50,398 bases of DNA from Alkaliphilus serpentinus (GTDB lineage Bacteria; Bacillota; Clostridia; Peptostreptococcales; Natronincolaceae), in NCBI RefSeq assembly GCF_009017255.1, contig NZ_WBZB01000048.1, positions 1 to 50,398 of the forward strand, written 5' to 3'. Each line of letters opens with the position of its first letter. Positions within the stretch are counted from its first letter, which is position 1. Under the pieces are notes generated by a model. The model was not told the DNA's origin, made no database searches, and saw nothing but the letters and a program-made list of their open reading frames with translations. Position numbers and translations under genes: made by a program. Below are positions 36,535-45,048 of this stretch, in pieces.

Positions 36535-36650
36535 TAATGTAGCTTTTGATTTAAAACCTATTACTTCATTGAAGGGTAATATTCGTAAAAATACTGTAAT
36601 TAACGATACTAAAATTTATGGTTTTCTAATCATAGGGTAGGAGTGAAGGC

Positions 36651-37361
36651 ATGTTTAGTCCAATAAAAAGCACTAAAGTATATGAATTGGTTATAGAACA
36701 AATTCAAAACATGATCGCAAATGGAGATTTAAAAAAGGGAGACAAACTGCCATCGGAAAGACAATTGGCAGAACAGCTTATGGTCAGCAGAACATCCGTT
36801 AGGGAAGCTTTAAGGGCTCTTCAAATAATCGGTTTAATTGAAGTAAGACAGGGAGATGGCAACTTTATAATGGAGAGCTTTGACCACTGTTTATTTCAGC
36901 CCCTTTCAGTGATGTTTATGCTTCATGAAAGTAGGCCTGAGGAGATTGTGGACTTAAGAAGAATTATTGAGATGGAGACTGCTTCCTTGGCAGCAAGAAG
37001 AGGAACCGATGAAGAGATAAGAGAGATGGGCTTATTAATAGAAAAGCTAAAAGCCTATAATGATCTACAGGATGAGAAAAATAGTGTTAAGGTAGATAAA
37101 GAGTTTCATTACATGATAGCCCAGGCTTCTAAGAATTTTCTTTTACTAAATATCTTGAATGTTATATCATCCTTAATGGATAATTTTATAGAAAATGCCC
37201 GTGGGATGATCCTCACCAATCAAAAGAATAAAATTCTACTAGTAGATCAGCATGAAAATATCTACAAGGCAATAGCCAACAGAGATCCAAAGGCAGCTTC
37301 TGAGGCCATGAGGGTACATATTGAACTGATTATTCAAGAATACTTATATAAGCTTAAATAA
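36651..37361 (+). CDS. GntR/FadR-family regulator (LldR/LctA type)
   Basis: A 236-residue repressor with an N-terminal winged helix (about 8-75; LPSERQLAEQLMVSRTSVREAL) and a helical FCD ligand domain (about 90-230). Its place before etfB-etfA-glcD matches LctA of Acetobacterium woodii. LldR and its relatives release DNA when lactate binds. Two TGGTnnnACCA sites downstream fit the FadR-subfamily operator, so it likely represses the lactate genes in the absence of lactate. The site TAGGAGTG precedes the ATG. Confidence 0.88.
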   Translation: MFSPIKSTKVYELVIEQIQNMIANGDLKKGDKLPSERQLAEQLMVSRTSVREALRALQIIGLIEVRQGDGNFIMESFDHCLFQPLSVMFMLHESRPEEIVDLRRIIEMETASLAARRGTDEEIREMGLLIEKLKAYNDLQDEKNSVKVDKEFHYMIAQASKNFLLLNILNVISSLMDNFIENARGMILTNQKNKILLVDQHENIYKAIANRDPKAASEAMRVHIELIIQEYLYKLK

Positions 37362-37393
37362 TGAATCAAAATTTTATAACCCCATTAATTTAT

Positions 37394-37432
37394 GAAGGAT
37401 GAGTCCTACTAAAATAGTAGATTCATCTTTTA
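37394..37432 (+). terminator. Terminator of the GntR gene
   Basis: GATGA...CTACT / AGTAG...TCATC, a stem with a small asymmetric internal loop, followed by TTTTAT. The rest of the 404-base gap holds the lactate operon control region. Confidence 0.6.
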
Positions 37433-37643
37433 TTCTAATTGAGTTATGTTAATCTATTAACTAATTCATATAAATATCCTTCAATGGAGCCAGCGGAAGA
37501 TTGATCATTCTGGATAGTCCTATAATAGTATATAGCAAAAATCTAGATAATAGATGGTAATATAAAAAAATGTAGAATAATGTTTGTGAAAATAAAAATT
37601 AATATTGTAATATTTAAAAGATTATGATAATTTAATAGTAGAG

Positions 37644-37654
37644 TGGTAAGACCA
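37644..37654. promoter_or_regulatory. GntR/FadR operator O1
   Basis: TGGT-AAG-ACCA, a perfect match to the TGGTnnnACCA consensus of the FadR subfamily. Its centre lies 84 bases (eight helical turns) before O2, a phasing that would allow looping. Confidence 0.7.
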
Positions 37655-37680
37655 TATTACCATAATAAATTCTTCTAGAG

Positions 37681-37714
37681 GAAAAGGTTTTCAAGTTATT
37701 GAATAAACCTTTTC
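37681..37714. other. Inverted repeat between the two operators
   Basis: GAAAAGGTTT / AAACCTTTTC, extended inward by TCAA / TTGA. It lies around the -35 region of the lactate promoter. Its role is unknown; a further regulator site is possible. Confidence 0.5.
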
Positions 37715-37728
37715 ATTATAGCTATATT
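37699..37728 (+). promoter_or_regulatory. Lactate operon promoter
   Basis: TTGAAT (37699-37704), 18 bases, TATATT (37723-37728). The -10 touches O2, so a bound repressor would cover the start site. Confidence 0.55.
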
Positions 37729-37738
37729 GGTAATACCA
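37728..37738. promoter_or_regulatory. GntR/FadR operator O2
   Basis: TGGT-AAT-ACCA, a second perfect TGGTnnnACCA site, 27 bases before the etfB start and at the predicted +1. A further half-site TACCA follows at 37742-37746. Confidence 0.75.
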
Positions 37739-37765
37739 TAGTACCATATTACAAGGAGGGAATTT

Positions 37766-38551
37766 ATGGAAATTGTCGTATGTATTAAACAAGTACCTGG
37801 AACTACAGAGGTAAAGGTGGATGATAGAGGGAATCTTATCAGAGATGGAATAGACTCTAAAATGAATCCATATGATTTGTATGCTGTTGAAAGTGCCCTA
37901 AAGATTAAAGAGGACAAGGGTTGGAAGGTTAGTGTGATTACAATGGGTCCTCCTCAATCGGAGGCAGTTATTAGAGAAGCCTTCATGATGGGGGTGGATG
38001 ATGGTTATCTATTGACGGATAGAAAATTCGCTGGTGCTGATGTATTGGCAACTTCCTACACACTATCACAGGGTGTTAAGAAAACTGGTAACCCACAATT
38101 AATTATTTGTGGAAAACAAACAACAGACGGTGATACAGCTCAGGTTGGTCCTGAAATGGCTGAATATCTTGGAATTCCCCATGTGGCCAATGTCAAGAAG
38201 ATCCATGAAGTAAAAGAAAATTCTATAATAGTGGATCTAGACATGGCAACAACATTAGAAACAGTAGAAATTCAATATCCATGTCTTATAACAGTAGAAA
38301 AGGGTATCTTTCAGCCTAGGCTACCTTCCTATAAAAAGAAAAAGGAAACTATTAAAAAGCAAATATTTACCTATAGTTTAAAGGATTTAACCGATACGGA
38401 TGAAGTAAATTATGGAGCCAGTGGTTCACCAACCCAGGTGGAAAGAATATTTCCGCCAGATGTAAACAATGATAAAGAAGTTTGGACTGGTGCTGGAGAT
38501 GATCTGGGAAAAAGGCTATTTAAGAAGTTAGTCGAATTGAAATTCATGTAA
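37766..38551 (+). CDS. etfB: Electron-transfer flavoprotein beta subunit (LctB type)
   Basis: A 261-residue EtfB: KQVPGT near the N-terminus, the ETF-beta signature region around GKQTTDGDTAQVGPEMAEYLG, and a FAGADVLATSYTL stretch typical of bifurcating ETFs. With EtfA and the FAD dehydrogenase next door it should form the lactate dehydrogenase-ETF complex, in which oxidation of lactate with NAD+ is driven by simultaneous oxidation of reduced ferredoxin. AAGGAGGG precedes the ATG. Confidence 0.92.
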   Translation: MEIVVCIKQVPGTTEVKVDDRGNLIRDGIDSKMNPYDLYAVESALKIKEDKGWKVSVITMGPPQSEAVIREAFMMGVDDGYLLTDRKFAGADVLATSYTLSQGVKKTGNPQLIICGKQTTDGDTAQVGPEMAEYLGIPHVANVKKIHEVKENSIIVDLDMATTLETVEIQYPCLITVEKGIFQPRLPSYKKKKETIKKQIFTYSLKDLTDTDEVNYGASGSPTQVERIFPPDVNNDKEVWTGAGDDLGKRLFKKLVELKFM

Positions 38552-38580
38552 CAAACATCAAATGAAATAGGAGGGATTTT

Positions 38581-39762
38581 ATGGCGGGTATAGTTGTTAA
38601 TCAACAAAAGATTACTGACATTGATGGTGCAATTGGTTTATGTCCATTTAATGCTATTGAGTATAAAGATCACCAGGTTCAAACAAACGCTGCCTGTAAA
38701 ATGTGTATGATTTGTGTTAAAAAGGGACCGGATGGTGCATTTACATATATAGAAGAGGCAAAAAAGGAAATTAATAAGGATCTGTGGAAGGGCATTGCCG
38801 TTTATGTAGATCATTTAGATGGTGACATCAATCCTGTTACCCATGAGTTAATAGGTAAGGCTAGAGAGCTGGCTGGAAAAATTAATCATCCTGTATATGC
38901 TGTGTTCATTGGTAGCAATATTCAAGAAAAGGCAGAAGAGCTTTTACATTATGGAGTGGATGAAATTTTTGTATATGATGAGCCAGGATTAAAGGAATTT
39001 AAAATCGAACCCTACACTGTTGCCTTTGAGGATTTTATTAACAGAGTAAGTCCTTCAACGGTTTTGGTGGGAGCTACTACCCTAGGTAGATCTTTGGCTC
39101 CTAGAGTTGCAGCAAGATTTAAAACCGGCTTAACGGCTGATTGTACAATTCTAGATATGAAAGAAAATACTGATTTAGTCCAAATTAGACCTGCCTTTGG
39201 TGGAAATATTATGGCCCAAATTATTACACCAAACCATCGGCCACAATTCGCAACCGTTAGGTATAAGATATTTAATGCTCCAGAAAAGAGTGAGGTTGTA
39301 AAAGGAAAGATCACATCCTGTAGTCTTCCTAATGAAAAGCTAGAATCTAAAATTAATATTCTTCAAATTAATCAAAAGGAAGCTGAAGAAAGCATCTCTG
39401 ATGCTGAAGTAATTGTTGTGGCTGGTAGGGGTATTAAAAAAGAAAAGGATCTAGATTTGGTCTATAAGCTAGCTGATGCCCTTGGCGGACAGGTGGCTTG
39501 TACTAGGCCTCTTATAGAGGCTGGCTGGGGAGACCCTCGAAAGCAGATAGGATTAAGTGGAAGAACAGTACGACCTAAGCTAATAATTACCTGTGGAGTT
39601 TCTGGATCTGTTCAGTTCAAGGCGGGTATGAGTAATTCTGAAGTAATTATAGCCATCGATGAAGATCCTAAGGCAGCAATATTTGATGTAGCCCATTATG
39701 GAATCGTTGGAGATATTTATCAAGTTATTCCAACTTTATTAGAAGAAATTAAATCAGTATAG
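38581..39762 (+). CDS. etfA: Electron-transfer flavoprotein alpha subunit with [4Fe-4S] domain (LctC type)
   Basis: A 393-residue EtfA. The N-terminal domain carries C21, C39, C42 and C45 (CPFNAI and CKMCMIC), enough for one [4Fe-4S] cluster, as in A. woodii LctC and unlike ordinary EtfA. The C-terminal FAD domain has the family signature [20 protein letters not shown] and [11 protein letters not shown]. The N-terminal cluster is a feature of ETFs that exchange electrons with ferredoxin. An ATAGGAGGG site precedes the ATG, 29 bases after etfB. Confidence 0.92.
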   Translation: MAGIVVNQQKITDIDGAIGLCPFNAIEYKDHQVQTNAACKMCMICVKKGPDGAFTYIEEAKKEINKDLWKGIAVYVDHLDGDINPVTHELIGKARELAGKINHPVYAVFIGSNIQEKAEELLHYGVDEIFVYDEPGLKEFKIEPYTVAFEDFINRVSPSTVLVGATTLGRSLAPRVAARFKTGLTADCTILDMKENTDLVQIRPAFGGNIMAQIITPNHRPQFATVRYKIFNAPEKSEVVKGKITSCSLPNEKLESKINILQINQKEAEESISDAEVIVVAGRGIKKEKDLDLVYKLADALGGQVACTRPLIEAGWGDPRKQIGLSGRTVRPKLIITCGVSGSVQFKAGMSNSEVIIAIDEDPKAAIFDVAHYGIVGDIYQVIPTLLEEIKSV

Positions 39763-39772
39763 GGGTGAAATG

Positions 39773-41170
39773 ATGAACTTTAAAAAAATAGATGAGAAGG
39801 ATATCCAAGCTCTTAAAGCTATTGTTGGTGAAGATAAAATTTATGTAGGTGAAGACATAAATGAGGACTTTAGTCATGATGAACTGGCCAGTGTAAAGAG
39901 GATGCCAGAGGTATTAGTTGAAGCTAAAACAACTGAAGAAGTATCGCAAATTATGAAGTATGCATACGATAATAACATCCCTGTTACCCCTAGAGGTCAG
40001 GGTACTGGCCTAGTGGGAGGCTCTGTAGCCCTCCATGGTGGGATCATGCTTAATATGAGTAAAATGAACAAAATTTTAGAAATTGACGAAGAGAATTTAA
40101 CCCTTACTGTTGAGCCAGGTGTATTACTTATGGAGATTAATAAATATGTAGAAACCTTTGATCTTTTCTATCCACCAGATCCAGGAGAAAAGAGTGCTAC
40201 CATTGCAGGGAATATAAATACCAATGCAGGTGGCATGAGGGCTGTAAAGTACGGGGTTACAAGGGAGTATGTTAGAGGTTTAGAGGTAGTTCTACCAAAC
40301 GGAGAGGTTATCGAAGTTGGCGGAAAAATTGTTAAGAATAGCTCTGGTTATAGTCTTAAGGACATCATCGTAGGTTCAGAGGGAACCTTAGGTATTGTAA
40401 CAAAAGCTATTCTAAGATTATTACCTTTACCTAAGAAGACCATTAGTTTATTGGTACCTTTTAATAGTCTAGAAGAGGCCATTGAGACAGTACCAAAGGT
40501 TATTAAATCGAAATCTGCTCCAACTGCAGTTGAATACATGGTTAGGGATACCATTTTATCTGCTGAAGAATTTTTAGGTAAGCCCTTTCCAGACAAATCC
40601 TCAGATGCGTATCTTCTATTATCCTTTGATGGAAATTCAAAGGAAGAGATTGAAAAGAACTATGAAAAGGTTGCAGAACTCTGCATTGAGTCTGGTGCTT
40701 TAGATGTTTATATATCTGAAACTCAAGAGCGTCACGAGGCAATTTGGTCAGCAAGAGGTGCCTTCCTAGAGGCTATTAAGGCATCAACTACTGAAATGGA
40801 CGAATGCGACGTTGTTGTACCAAGAAATAAAATAGCTGAATTTGTTAAGTATTCAAATGACCTTCAGAAGGAATTTAATGTAAGGATTAAGTCCTTTGGC
40901 CATGCTGGTGATGGAAACCTTCATATATACGTATTAAGGGATGATTTATCACAGGAAGCATGGGATAAGAAGCTTTCTGAAGTATTTGACTGTATGTATA
41001 AAAGAGCAAGGGAATTAAATGGTCAAGTTTCAGGTGAGCATGGTATAGGCATTGCAAAAATGGAATACTTAAGACAATCCTTTTCGGAGCCACAATTGGC
41101 TATTATGAGGGGAATAAAGGCAGCCTTTGATCCAACGGGAGTGTTAAATCCGGGTAAGGTAATCCTATAA
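39773..41170 (+). CDS. FAD-dependent lactate dehydrogenase (LctD/GlcD type)
   Basis: A 465-residue flavoprotein of the FAD-linked oxidase family. The FAD-binding [11 protein letters not shown] is near residue 75; [14 protein letters not shown]-type sequence and [16 protein letters not shown] follow, and the C-terminal [13 protein letters not shown] and [11 protein letters not shown] close the substrate domain. Alone the family includes glycolate oxidase GlcD and D-lactate dehydrogenases; next to etfBA and a GntR gene, lactate is the likely substrate. ATG 39770 and 39773 are adjacent, and 39773 has the better spacing from AGGGGTGA. No lactate permease gene is adjacent. Confidence 0.9.
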   Translation: MNFKKIDEKDIQALKAIVGEDKIYVGEDINEDFSHDELASVKRMPEVLVEAKTTEEVSQIMKYAYDNNIPVTPRGQGTGLVGGSVALHGGIMLNMSKMNKILEIDEENLTLTVEPGVLLMEINKYVETFDLFYPPDPGEKSATIAGNINTNAGGMRAVKYGVTREYVRGLEVVLPNGEVIEVGGKIVKNSSGYSLKDIIVGSEGTLGIVTKAILRLLPLPKKTISLLVPFNSLEEAIETVPKVIKSKSAPTAVEYMVRDTILSAEEFLGKPFPDKSSDAYLLLSFDGNSKEEIEKNYEKVAELCIESGALDVYISETQERHEAIWSARGAFLEAIKASTTEMDECDVVVPRNKIAEFVKYSNDLQKEFNVRIKSFGHAGDGNLHIYVLRDDLSQEAWDKKLSEVFDCMYKRARELNGQVSGEHGIGIAKMEYLRQSFSEPQLAIMRGIKAAFDPTGVLNPGKVIL

Positions 41171-41183
41171 AATTCTAAAACTG

Positions 41184-41227
41184 GAGTGGGGTACAACTAC
41201 ATTGAGTAGTAGTCCCACTCTTTTTTT
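41184..41227 (+). terminator. Terminator of the lactate operon
   Basis: GAGTGGG / CCCACTC outer stem with an inner ACTAC / GTAGT stem, then seven T. Confidence 0.85.
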
Positions 41228-41284
41228 ATATACTGAAAAAAGAAAATTTTATTACTATAAAGGCTTTTTTATGCCATTCAGCCT

Positions 41285-41293
41285 TGGTATAAT
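41285..41293 (+). promoter_or_regulatory. Extended -10 promoter of the vanZ-like gene
   Basis: TGG-TATAAT with a T-rich -35 region 17 bases upstream. Confidence 0.5.
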
Positions 41294-41330
41294 TTAGATA
41301 GCAACTCTTATCACTAAGGAGAAGAAACCA

Positions 41331-41792
41331 ATGAATTTCCATAAAAGATCTAAAAAAACTACTTGGATATTTGTATGTTTGGCATTTTCACTGTATCTAT
41401 TTTTTATGATATATGTACTTTTTATAAGTTCTTATTATAATAGAACTCCCGGAAGGGTTGGATTCAATATAATACCCTTTAAAACCATAATCCAATATAT
41501 TATGAACCTTAAATATTACACTATAGAAAATGTCCTTACGAATCTTTTAGGCAATATAGTTGTATTTATACCCTTGGGATTTTTCATACCCTCTATATTC
41601 AAAACTTTAAGAAGTGGTGTTCAAACAACTATATCAGTTCTTATAATAACCTTCGTAGTAGAAACCTCCCAACGAGTCCTTCAAGTGGGAAGCTTTGATA
41701 TAGACGATATTATTCTAAATTCAATTGGAGGCTTAATAGGCTACTTTATTTTTTATATATCATTTAATAAGAATGAACAACAATCAAAATAA
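41331..41792 (+). CDS. VanZ-family membrane protein
   Basis: A 153-residue protein with about four hydrophobic segments. The VanZ hallmarks are present: NIIPFKTI, NLLGNIVVFIPLGFFIP, ETSQRVLQVGSFDIDDIILN and a glycine-rich last helix. VanZ in enterococci gives low-level teicoplanin resistance, but most family members are of unknown function and this should not be read as a resistance gene. AAGGAGAAG precedes the ATG. Confidence 0.85.
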   Translation: MNFHKRSKKTTWIFVCLAFSLYLFFMIYVLFISSYYNRTPGRVGFNIIPFKTIIQYIMNLKYYTIENVLTNLLGNIVVFIPLGFFIPSIFKTLRSGVQTTISVLIITFVVETSQRVLQVGSFDIDDIILNSIGGLIGYFIFYISFNKNEQQSK

Positions 41793-41818
41793 TCAATCAT
41801 TGATAGGAGATTAACTTT

Positions 41819-42493
41819 ATGGATCAGAATATAATTACTAAAAACCTACCCTTTTTTACATCCTGGAGTGGTGGCAAAGATTCCACCCTAGCCCATTATA
41901 GAGCTTTGAAAAATGGGGGTGAAGCAAAGGCTCTATTTACGATGTTTACTGAGGAAGATACCCATTCAAGATCCCATGGATTACCTAAAGAGGTTCTAAT
42001 AGCCCAGGCTAGATCGTTAAATATTCCCTTTGTTTGCAAAGGTGCCACCTGGCAAAGTTATGAGGAGGTATTTGTTAAAGTTCTTCATAACTTTAAGGAA
42101 TCAGGAATTCAAATGGGTGTATTTGGCGATATTGATTTAGATGAGCATCGTCAATGGCAAGAGAAGGTATGCAAAACAGCAAATGTTAGACCCTATTTAC
42201 CTCTTTGGAAGGAAGAACGAAGAAAGCTTTTATTGGAGTTTATAAACTTAGGCTTTAAAACCATGATTATAGCAGCTAAGGATAAAGTTATGCCCAAAAG
42301 CTTCTTAGGTAAAACGATGGATTTATGTCTTGTGGAAGAAATAGAAAAATTAGGAGTGGATGCCTGCGGAGAAGAAGGGGAGTTCCATACAGTTGTTTAT
42401 GATGGACCCATATTCTCATATCCTCTTTATCTGAAGCTAGGAGAAAAAGTATTGAAGAATGGTTACTGGTTTCAAGAGGTAATGTTGAAATAA
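41819..42493 (+). CDS. Dph6-like ATP pyrophosphatase
   Basis: A 224-residue adenine-nucleotide alpha-hydrolase-type protein with the PP-loop SWSGGKDSTLAHYRAL at the N-terminus and the family motifs GVFGDIDLDEHRQW and CGEEGEFHT. Archaeal and eukaryotic relatives are diphthine-ammonia ligases, but bacteria have no diphthamide, so the bacterial role is unknown. It follows the vanZ-like gene by 26 bases and may share its transcript. TAGGAG lies before the ATG. Confidence 0.85.
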   Translation: MDQNIITKNLPFFTSWSGGKDSTLAHYRALKNGGEAKALFTMFTEEDTHSRSHGLPKEVLIAQARSLNIPFVCKGATWQSYEEVFVKVLHNFKESGIQMGVFGDIDLDEHRQWQEKVCKTANVRPYLPLWKEERRKLLLEFINLGFKTMIIAAKDKVMPKSFLGKTMDLCLVEEIEKLGVDACGEEGEFHTVVYDGPIFSYPLYLKLGEKVLKNGYWFQEVMLK

Positions 42494-42550
42494 TGGCGTA
42501 TTTTTCTATAATATAAACATACCAATGATCGATTATAAAGGGGTAATTAA

Positions 42551-42712
42551 ATGACAGAGGAAAGAGGAAAAATAGAGGCAACCCTACAGTGTTTTTTGCT
42601 GGCCTAGACAACATGGATTAAATTTATCGATTATTGTAATCTGCTGAAAATAGAGGGTGAATGGTGTATCTTTAATAAAATATGGTTTACTGAGGTCTTT
42701 AAAGAACGATAG
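42551..42712 (+). pseudogene. Decayed NTF2-fold (lumazine-binding-like) gene
   Basis: A good SD (AAAGGGG) and ATG at 42551 open a frame reading MTEERGKIEATLQCFLLA, then stop. Shifting frame once gives AGLDNMD, and shifting again gives a C-terminal stretch CNLLKIEGEWCIFNKIWFTE. Joined, these match the two ends of the small NTF2-like putative lumazine-binding family (usual length about 120 residues), with the middle deleted. The remnant is about 160 bases, carries at least two frameshifts and cannot make a folded protein. Confidence 0.6.
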
Positions 42713-42742
42713 CATACCTCAGGGATGTTAAATTAAACACCA

Positions 42743-42785
42743 CTGATGGTATCTCGAAAGGGATTAGTCTGTGGTGTTGTTATTC
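42743..42785. other. Inverted repeat after the decayed gene
   Basis: AACACCAC and GTGGTGTT form an 8-bp stem with a 27-base loop, followed by GTTATT. It may be the former terminator of the decayed gene. Confidence 0.35.
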
Positions 42786-42861
42786 CATTTATTACTCCTA
42801 GATATAGTTTACATAATATTATACTATTAAACTAGAACTGTAAAAGGGAGGTAATAATGTA

Positions 42862-44109
42862 ATGAAGAAAAACCAAAGATACATGGTGTTTCTTATAGTA
42901 TTGATGTTTGCCCTTACCCCTGTTGCTGGTTTTGGTGCGCAAATTCATAGGGTTTCATTTGGGGAAAGCTTATTTTCTATTTCTCAAAAATATGGAGTCA
43001 CCTATGATGAAATCGCTACTCTTAACAAGTTCTTAATAGCACCAGATAGAGTCTTCAACAGGCAGGTATTATTAATACCTAGGGACAAAGTTAATACCTA
43101 TAGAGTAAAAGCCGGTGATACCTTATTTAAAATAGCTAGTAGCTATAAGCTATCAGTATTAGAGTTGGCTGCTGCCAATAAAATATCTGATGTTAATAGT
43201 ATTCAGGTGGGACAATTACTGCATATTCCAGAAAAAACAGTAAATAGCCCTACACCACCAGTAACCCCTCCAGCTAATAATAGTTATACAGTAAAAAGGG
43301 GAGACACTCTATACAAAATTTCTTTGGCAAAGGGTACAACAGTAGGGGAATTAGCTAAGGTAAATAATATCAAAGATACAGATATTTTATATATTGGCCA
43401 ACAGTTAATCATACCCCCTCCAGTAAAAAAACAACCAGAAAAAGAGTTTCAATTAACGGTATCACAATTAGTAAAAATGTATACAGATCACTTCTTTTTA
43501 AAGGGTAAGGGCTATGATAGAAAAATTGCTTTAACCTTTGATGATGGTCCAAACAAAATCTATACACCACAGATTTTGGATATCTTAAAGAAGTACAATG
43601 TTAAGGCCACCTTCTTCATCATGGGTTCAAAGGCTGAAGCCAGTCCTGAACTGGTTAGAAGAATCGTTAATGAGGGTCATGTTATTGGAAACCATACATG
43701 GAATCATCCAGATTTAAGAAAAGTCGATATGAGTAAATTTATGACTGAACTTGAAAGTACGGAGAAGGTTATCGAAGATCTTACAGGAAAGAAAACTGCT
43801 TTAATAAGACCACCCTATGGGGCAATAAATCAAGAAAAGCTTGAAACCTTAATTTCAATGAATTATAAAACAATAAACTGGTCTGTTGATTCGGTTGATT
43901 GGAGAGATCAAGAGGTAGATAAAATTCTTGTAAATAGCTTTAAAACCATTCGAACAAATGATATCGTATTATTCCATGATTCCAGTGGTGAAGGGGTAAG
44001 CATGCAGGCAACTGTAGATAGTCTTCCAGAGCTTATTGAAACATTAAAGCTCCATGGCTATAGCTTCGAAACAGTAGATGAATTGTTGGATATAGAAGCA
44101 TATAAATAA
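42862..44109 (+). CDS. LysM-polysaccharide deacetylase
   Basis: A 415-residue secreted protein: signal peptide (1 to about 26, cleavage near GFGAQ), three LysM repeats (about 28-73, 77-122 and 141-185; the third follows a proline-rich linker), then a NodB domain (about 220-400). Catalytic features are TFDDGPNKIYT (Asp-Asp), the zinc pair in GNHTWNHPD, RPPYGAINQ and a final DIVLFHDS. It should bind peptidoglycan through LysM and deacetylate N-acetylglucosamine or N-acetylmuramic acid. Similar proteins act in cortex or cell-wall maturation of spore formers. GGGAGG precedes the ATG. Confidence 0.92.
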   Translation: MKKNQRYMVFLIVLMFALTPVAGFGAQIHRVSFGESLFSISQKYGVTYDEIATLNKFLIAPDRVFNRQVLLIPRDKVNTYRVKAGDTLFKIASSYKLSVLELAAANKISDVNSIQVGQLLHIPEKTVNSPTPPVTPPANNSYTVKRGDTLYKISLAKGTTVGELAKVNNIKDTDILYIGQQLIIPPPVKKQPEKEFQLTVSQLVKMYTDHFFLKGKGYDRKIALTFDDGPNKIYTPQILDILKKYNVKATFFIMGSKAEASPELVRRIVNEGHVIGNHTWNHPDLRKVDMSKFMTELESTEKVIEDLTGKKTALIRPPYGAINQEKLETLISMNYKTINWSVDSVDWRDQEVDKILVNSFKTIRTNDIVLFHDSSGEGVSMQATVDSLPELIETLKLHGYSFETVDELLDIEAYK

Positions 44110-44124
44110 GTATATGATATGAGG

Positions 44125-44147
44125 CCTCCCTTTATAGGGAGGTTCTT
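44125..44147 (+). terminator. Terminator after the deacetylase gene
   Basis: CCTCCC / GGGAGG stem with a TTTATA loop and a short TTCTT tail. Confidence 0.75.
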
Positions 44148-44219
44148 AAAACTTTAAAGTATTGCATTGTAAACTGTTGAATTTATGTAAAAATGGTTAT
44201 CTTTTAGGAGGATATAATA

Positions 44220-44249
44220 TTGACATGTTGTGACAAATAATGATAGAAT
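44220..44249 (+). promoter_or_regulatory. Promoter of the first lipoprotein gene
   Basis: TTGACA (44220-44225), 18 bases, TAGAAT (44244-44249). The -35 is perfect. Confidence 0.65.
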
Positions 44250-44314
44250 TTCGAGGTAGACTCTTTAGGTTATTGCATAAATATACACGGGACATAAATT
44301 GAGGAGGAGATTAT

Positions 44315-44980
44315 ATGAGACAAGCTAAAAAAGTTCTATTGCTGGTTTTAATGGTGAGTCTTATAATGTCAGTTATTGTAGGCTGTTCATCCAAACGGGA
44401 TGTTGAAGAGGTTATTAGTATGGGAGCCTTAGAAGGAAACACCTTTACCAATGATTATTTTGGTTTTTTTGTAGAGATACCAGAGGAGTGGATAATAGCT
44501 TCAGAAGAAGAAATTGCAACAATTACCAATGCAGGTAAAGATCTTATTGTTGGTGAAGATGAAGAAAAAGAAAAAGAATATGATCTTTCTATGGAACAAA
44601 CCCTAAATATGATTTTTGCTTTTAAGTATCCTCTTTCTTATACAGAAGGCTTTAATCCTAGCTTCTTAACTATGGCTGAGAACCTAGATCTTCTTACAGG
44701 GTTAACCATTAAGGATGGAGCTGACTATTTAGCTAATATGGAGGAAGTAATTAAGTTGACAGGAATGCCTTATGTATTTAAGGAGGTATATACTGAAAAT
44801 ATTGGTGGTAGAGAATTCCACGTATTAGAATCCTATGTTGATATCGGTGTGGCGAAAATCATTCAAAAGAATTATTCAGCAATTATCAACAAATATGCCC
44901 TAGTATTTAGTGTATCCTATTCTAATGAAGCAGAAGAAATGGAAGTAAAAGAAATACTTAATTCCTTAAAATTTCAGTAA
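44315..44980 (+). CDS. Lipoprotein of unknown function
   Basis: A 221-residue protein with a lipoprotein signal: basic MRQAKK start, hydrophobic core and lipobox IVGC with Cys24. The mature part contains FFVEIPEEW, an acidic stretch (GEDEEKEKEYD) and a C-terminal strand-rich region resembling the folds of small secreted stress-response or PsbP-like lipoproteins, but I cannot name a family with confidence. It should be anchored on the outer face of the membrane. GAGGAG precedes the ATG. Confidence 0.75.
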   Translation: MRQAKKVLLLVLMVSLIMSVIVGCSSKRDVEEVISMGALEGNTFTNDYFGFFVEIPEEWIIASEEEIATITNAGKDLIVGEDEEKEKEYDLSMEQTLNMIFAFKYPLSYTEGFNPSFLTMAENLDLLTGLTIKDGADYLANMEEVIKLTGMPYVFKEVYTENIGGREFHVLESYVDIGVAKIIQKNYSAIINKYALVFSVSYSNEAEEMEVKEILNSLKFQ

Positions 44981-44995
44981 ATACTAATCTAGAAA

Positions 44996-45027
44996 AAAAC
45001 TGATATCTTTAGTCGGATATCAGTTTT
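44996..45027. terminator. Bidirectional terminator
   Basis: AAAACTGATATC / GATATCAGTTTT stem with an 8-base loop between the convergent lipoprotein gene (+) and uvsE (-). Confidence 0.85.
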
Positions 45028-45048
45028 ATATTTTACAAGATTTTTATT

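Noticed and set aside
41331-41792. Glycopeptide resistance by the vanZ-like gene
   Set aside because: VanZ-family proteins are widespread without van clusters, and none of the other van genes is present.
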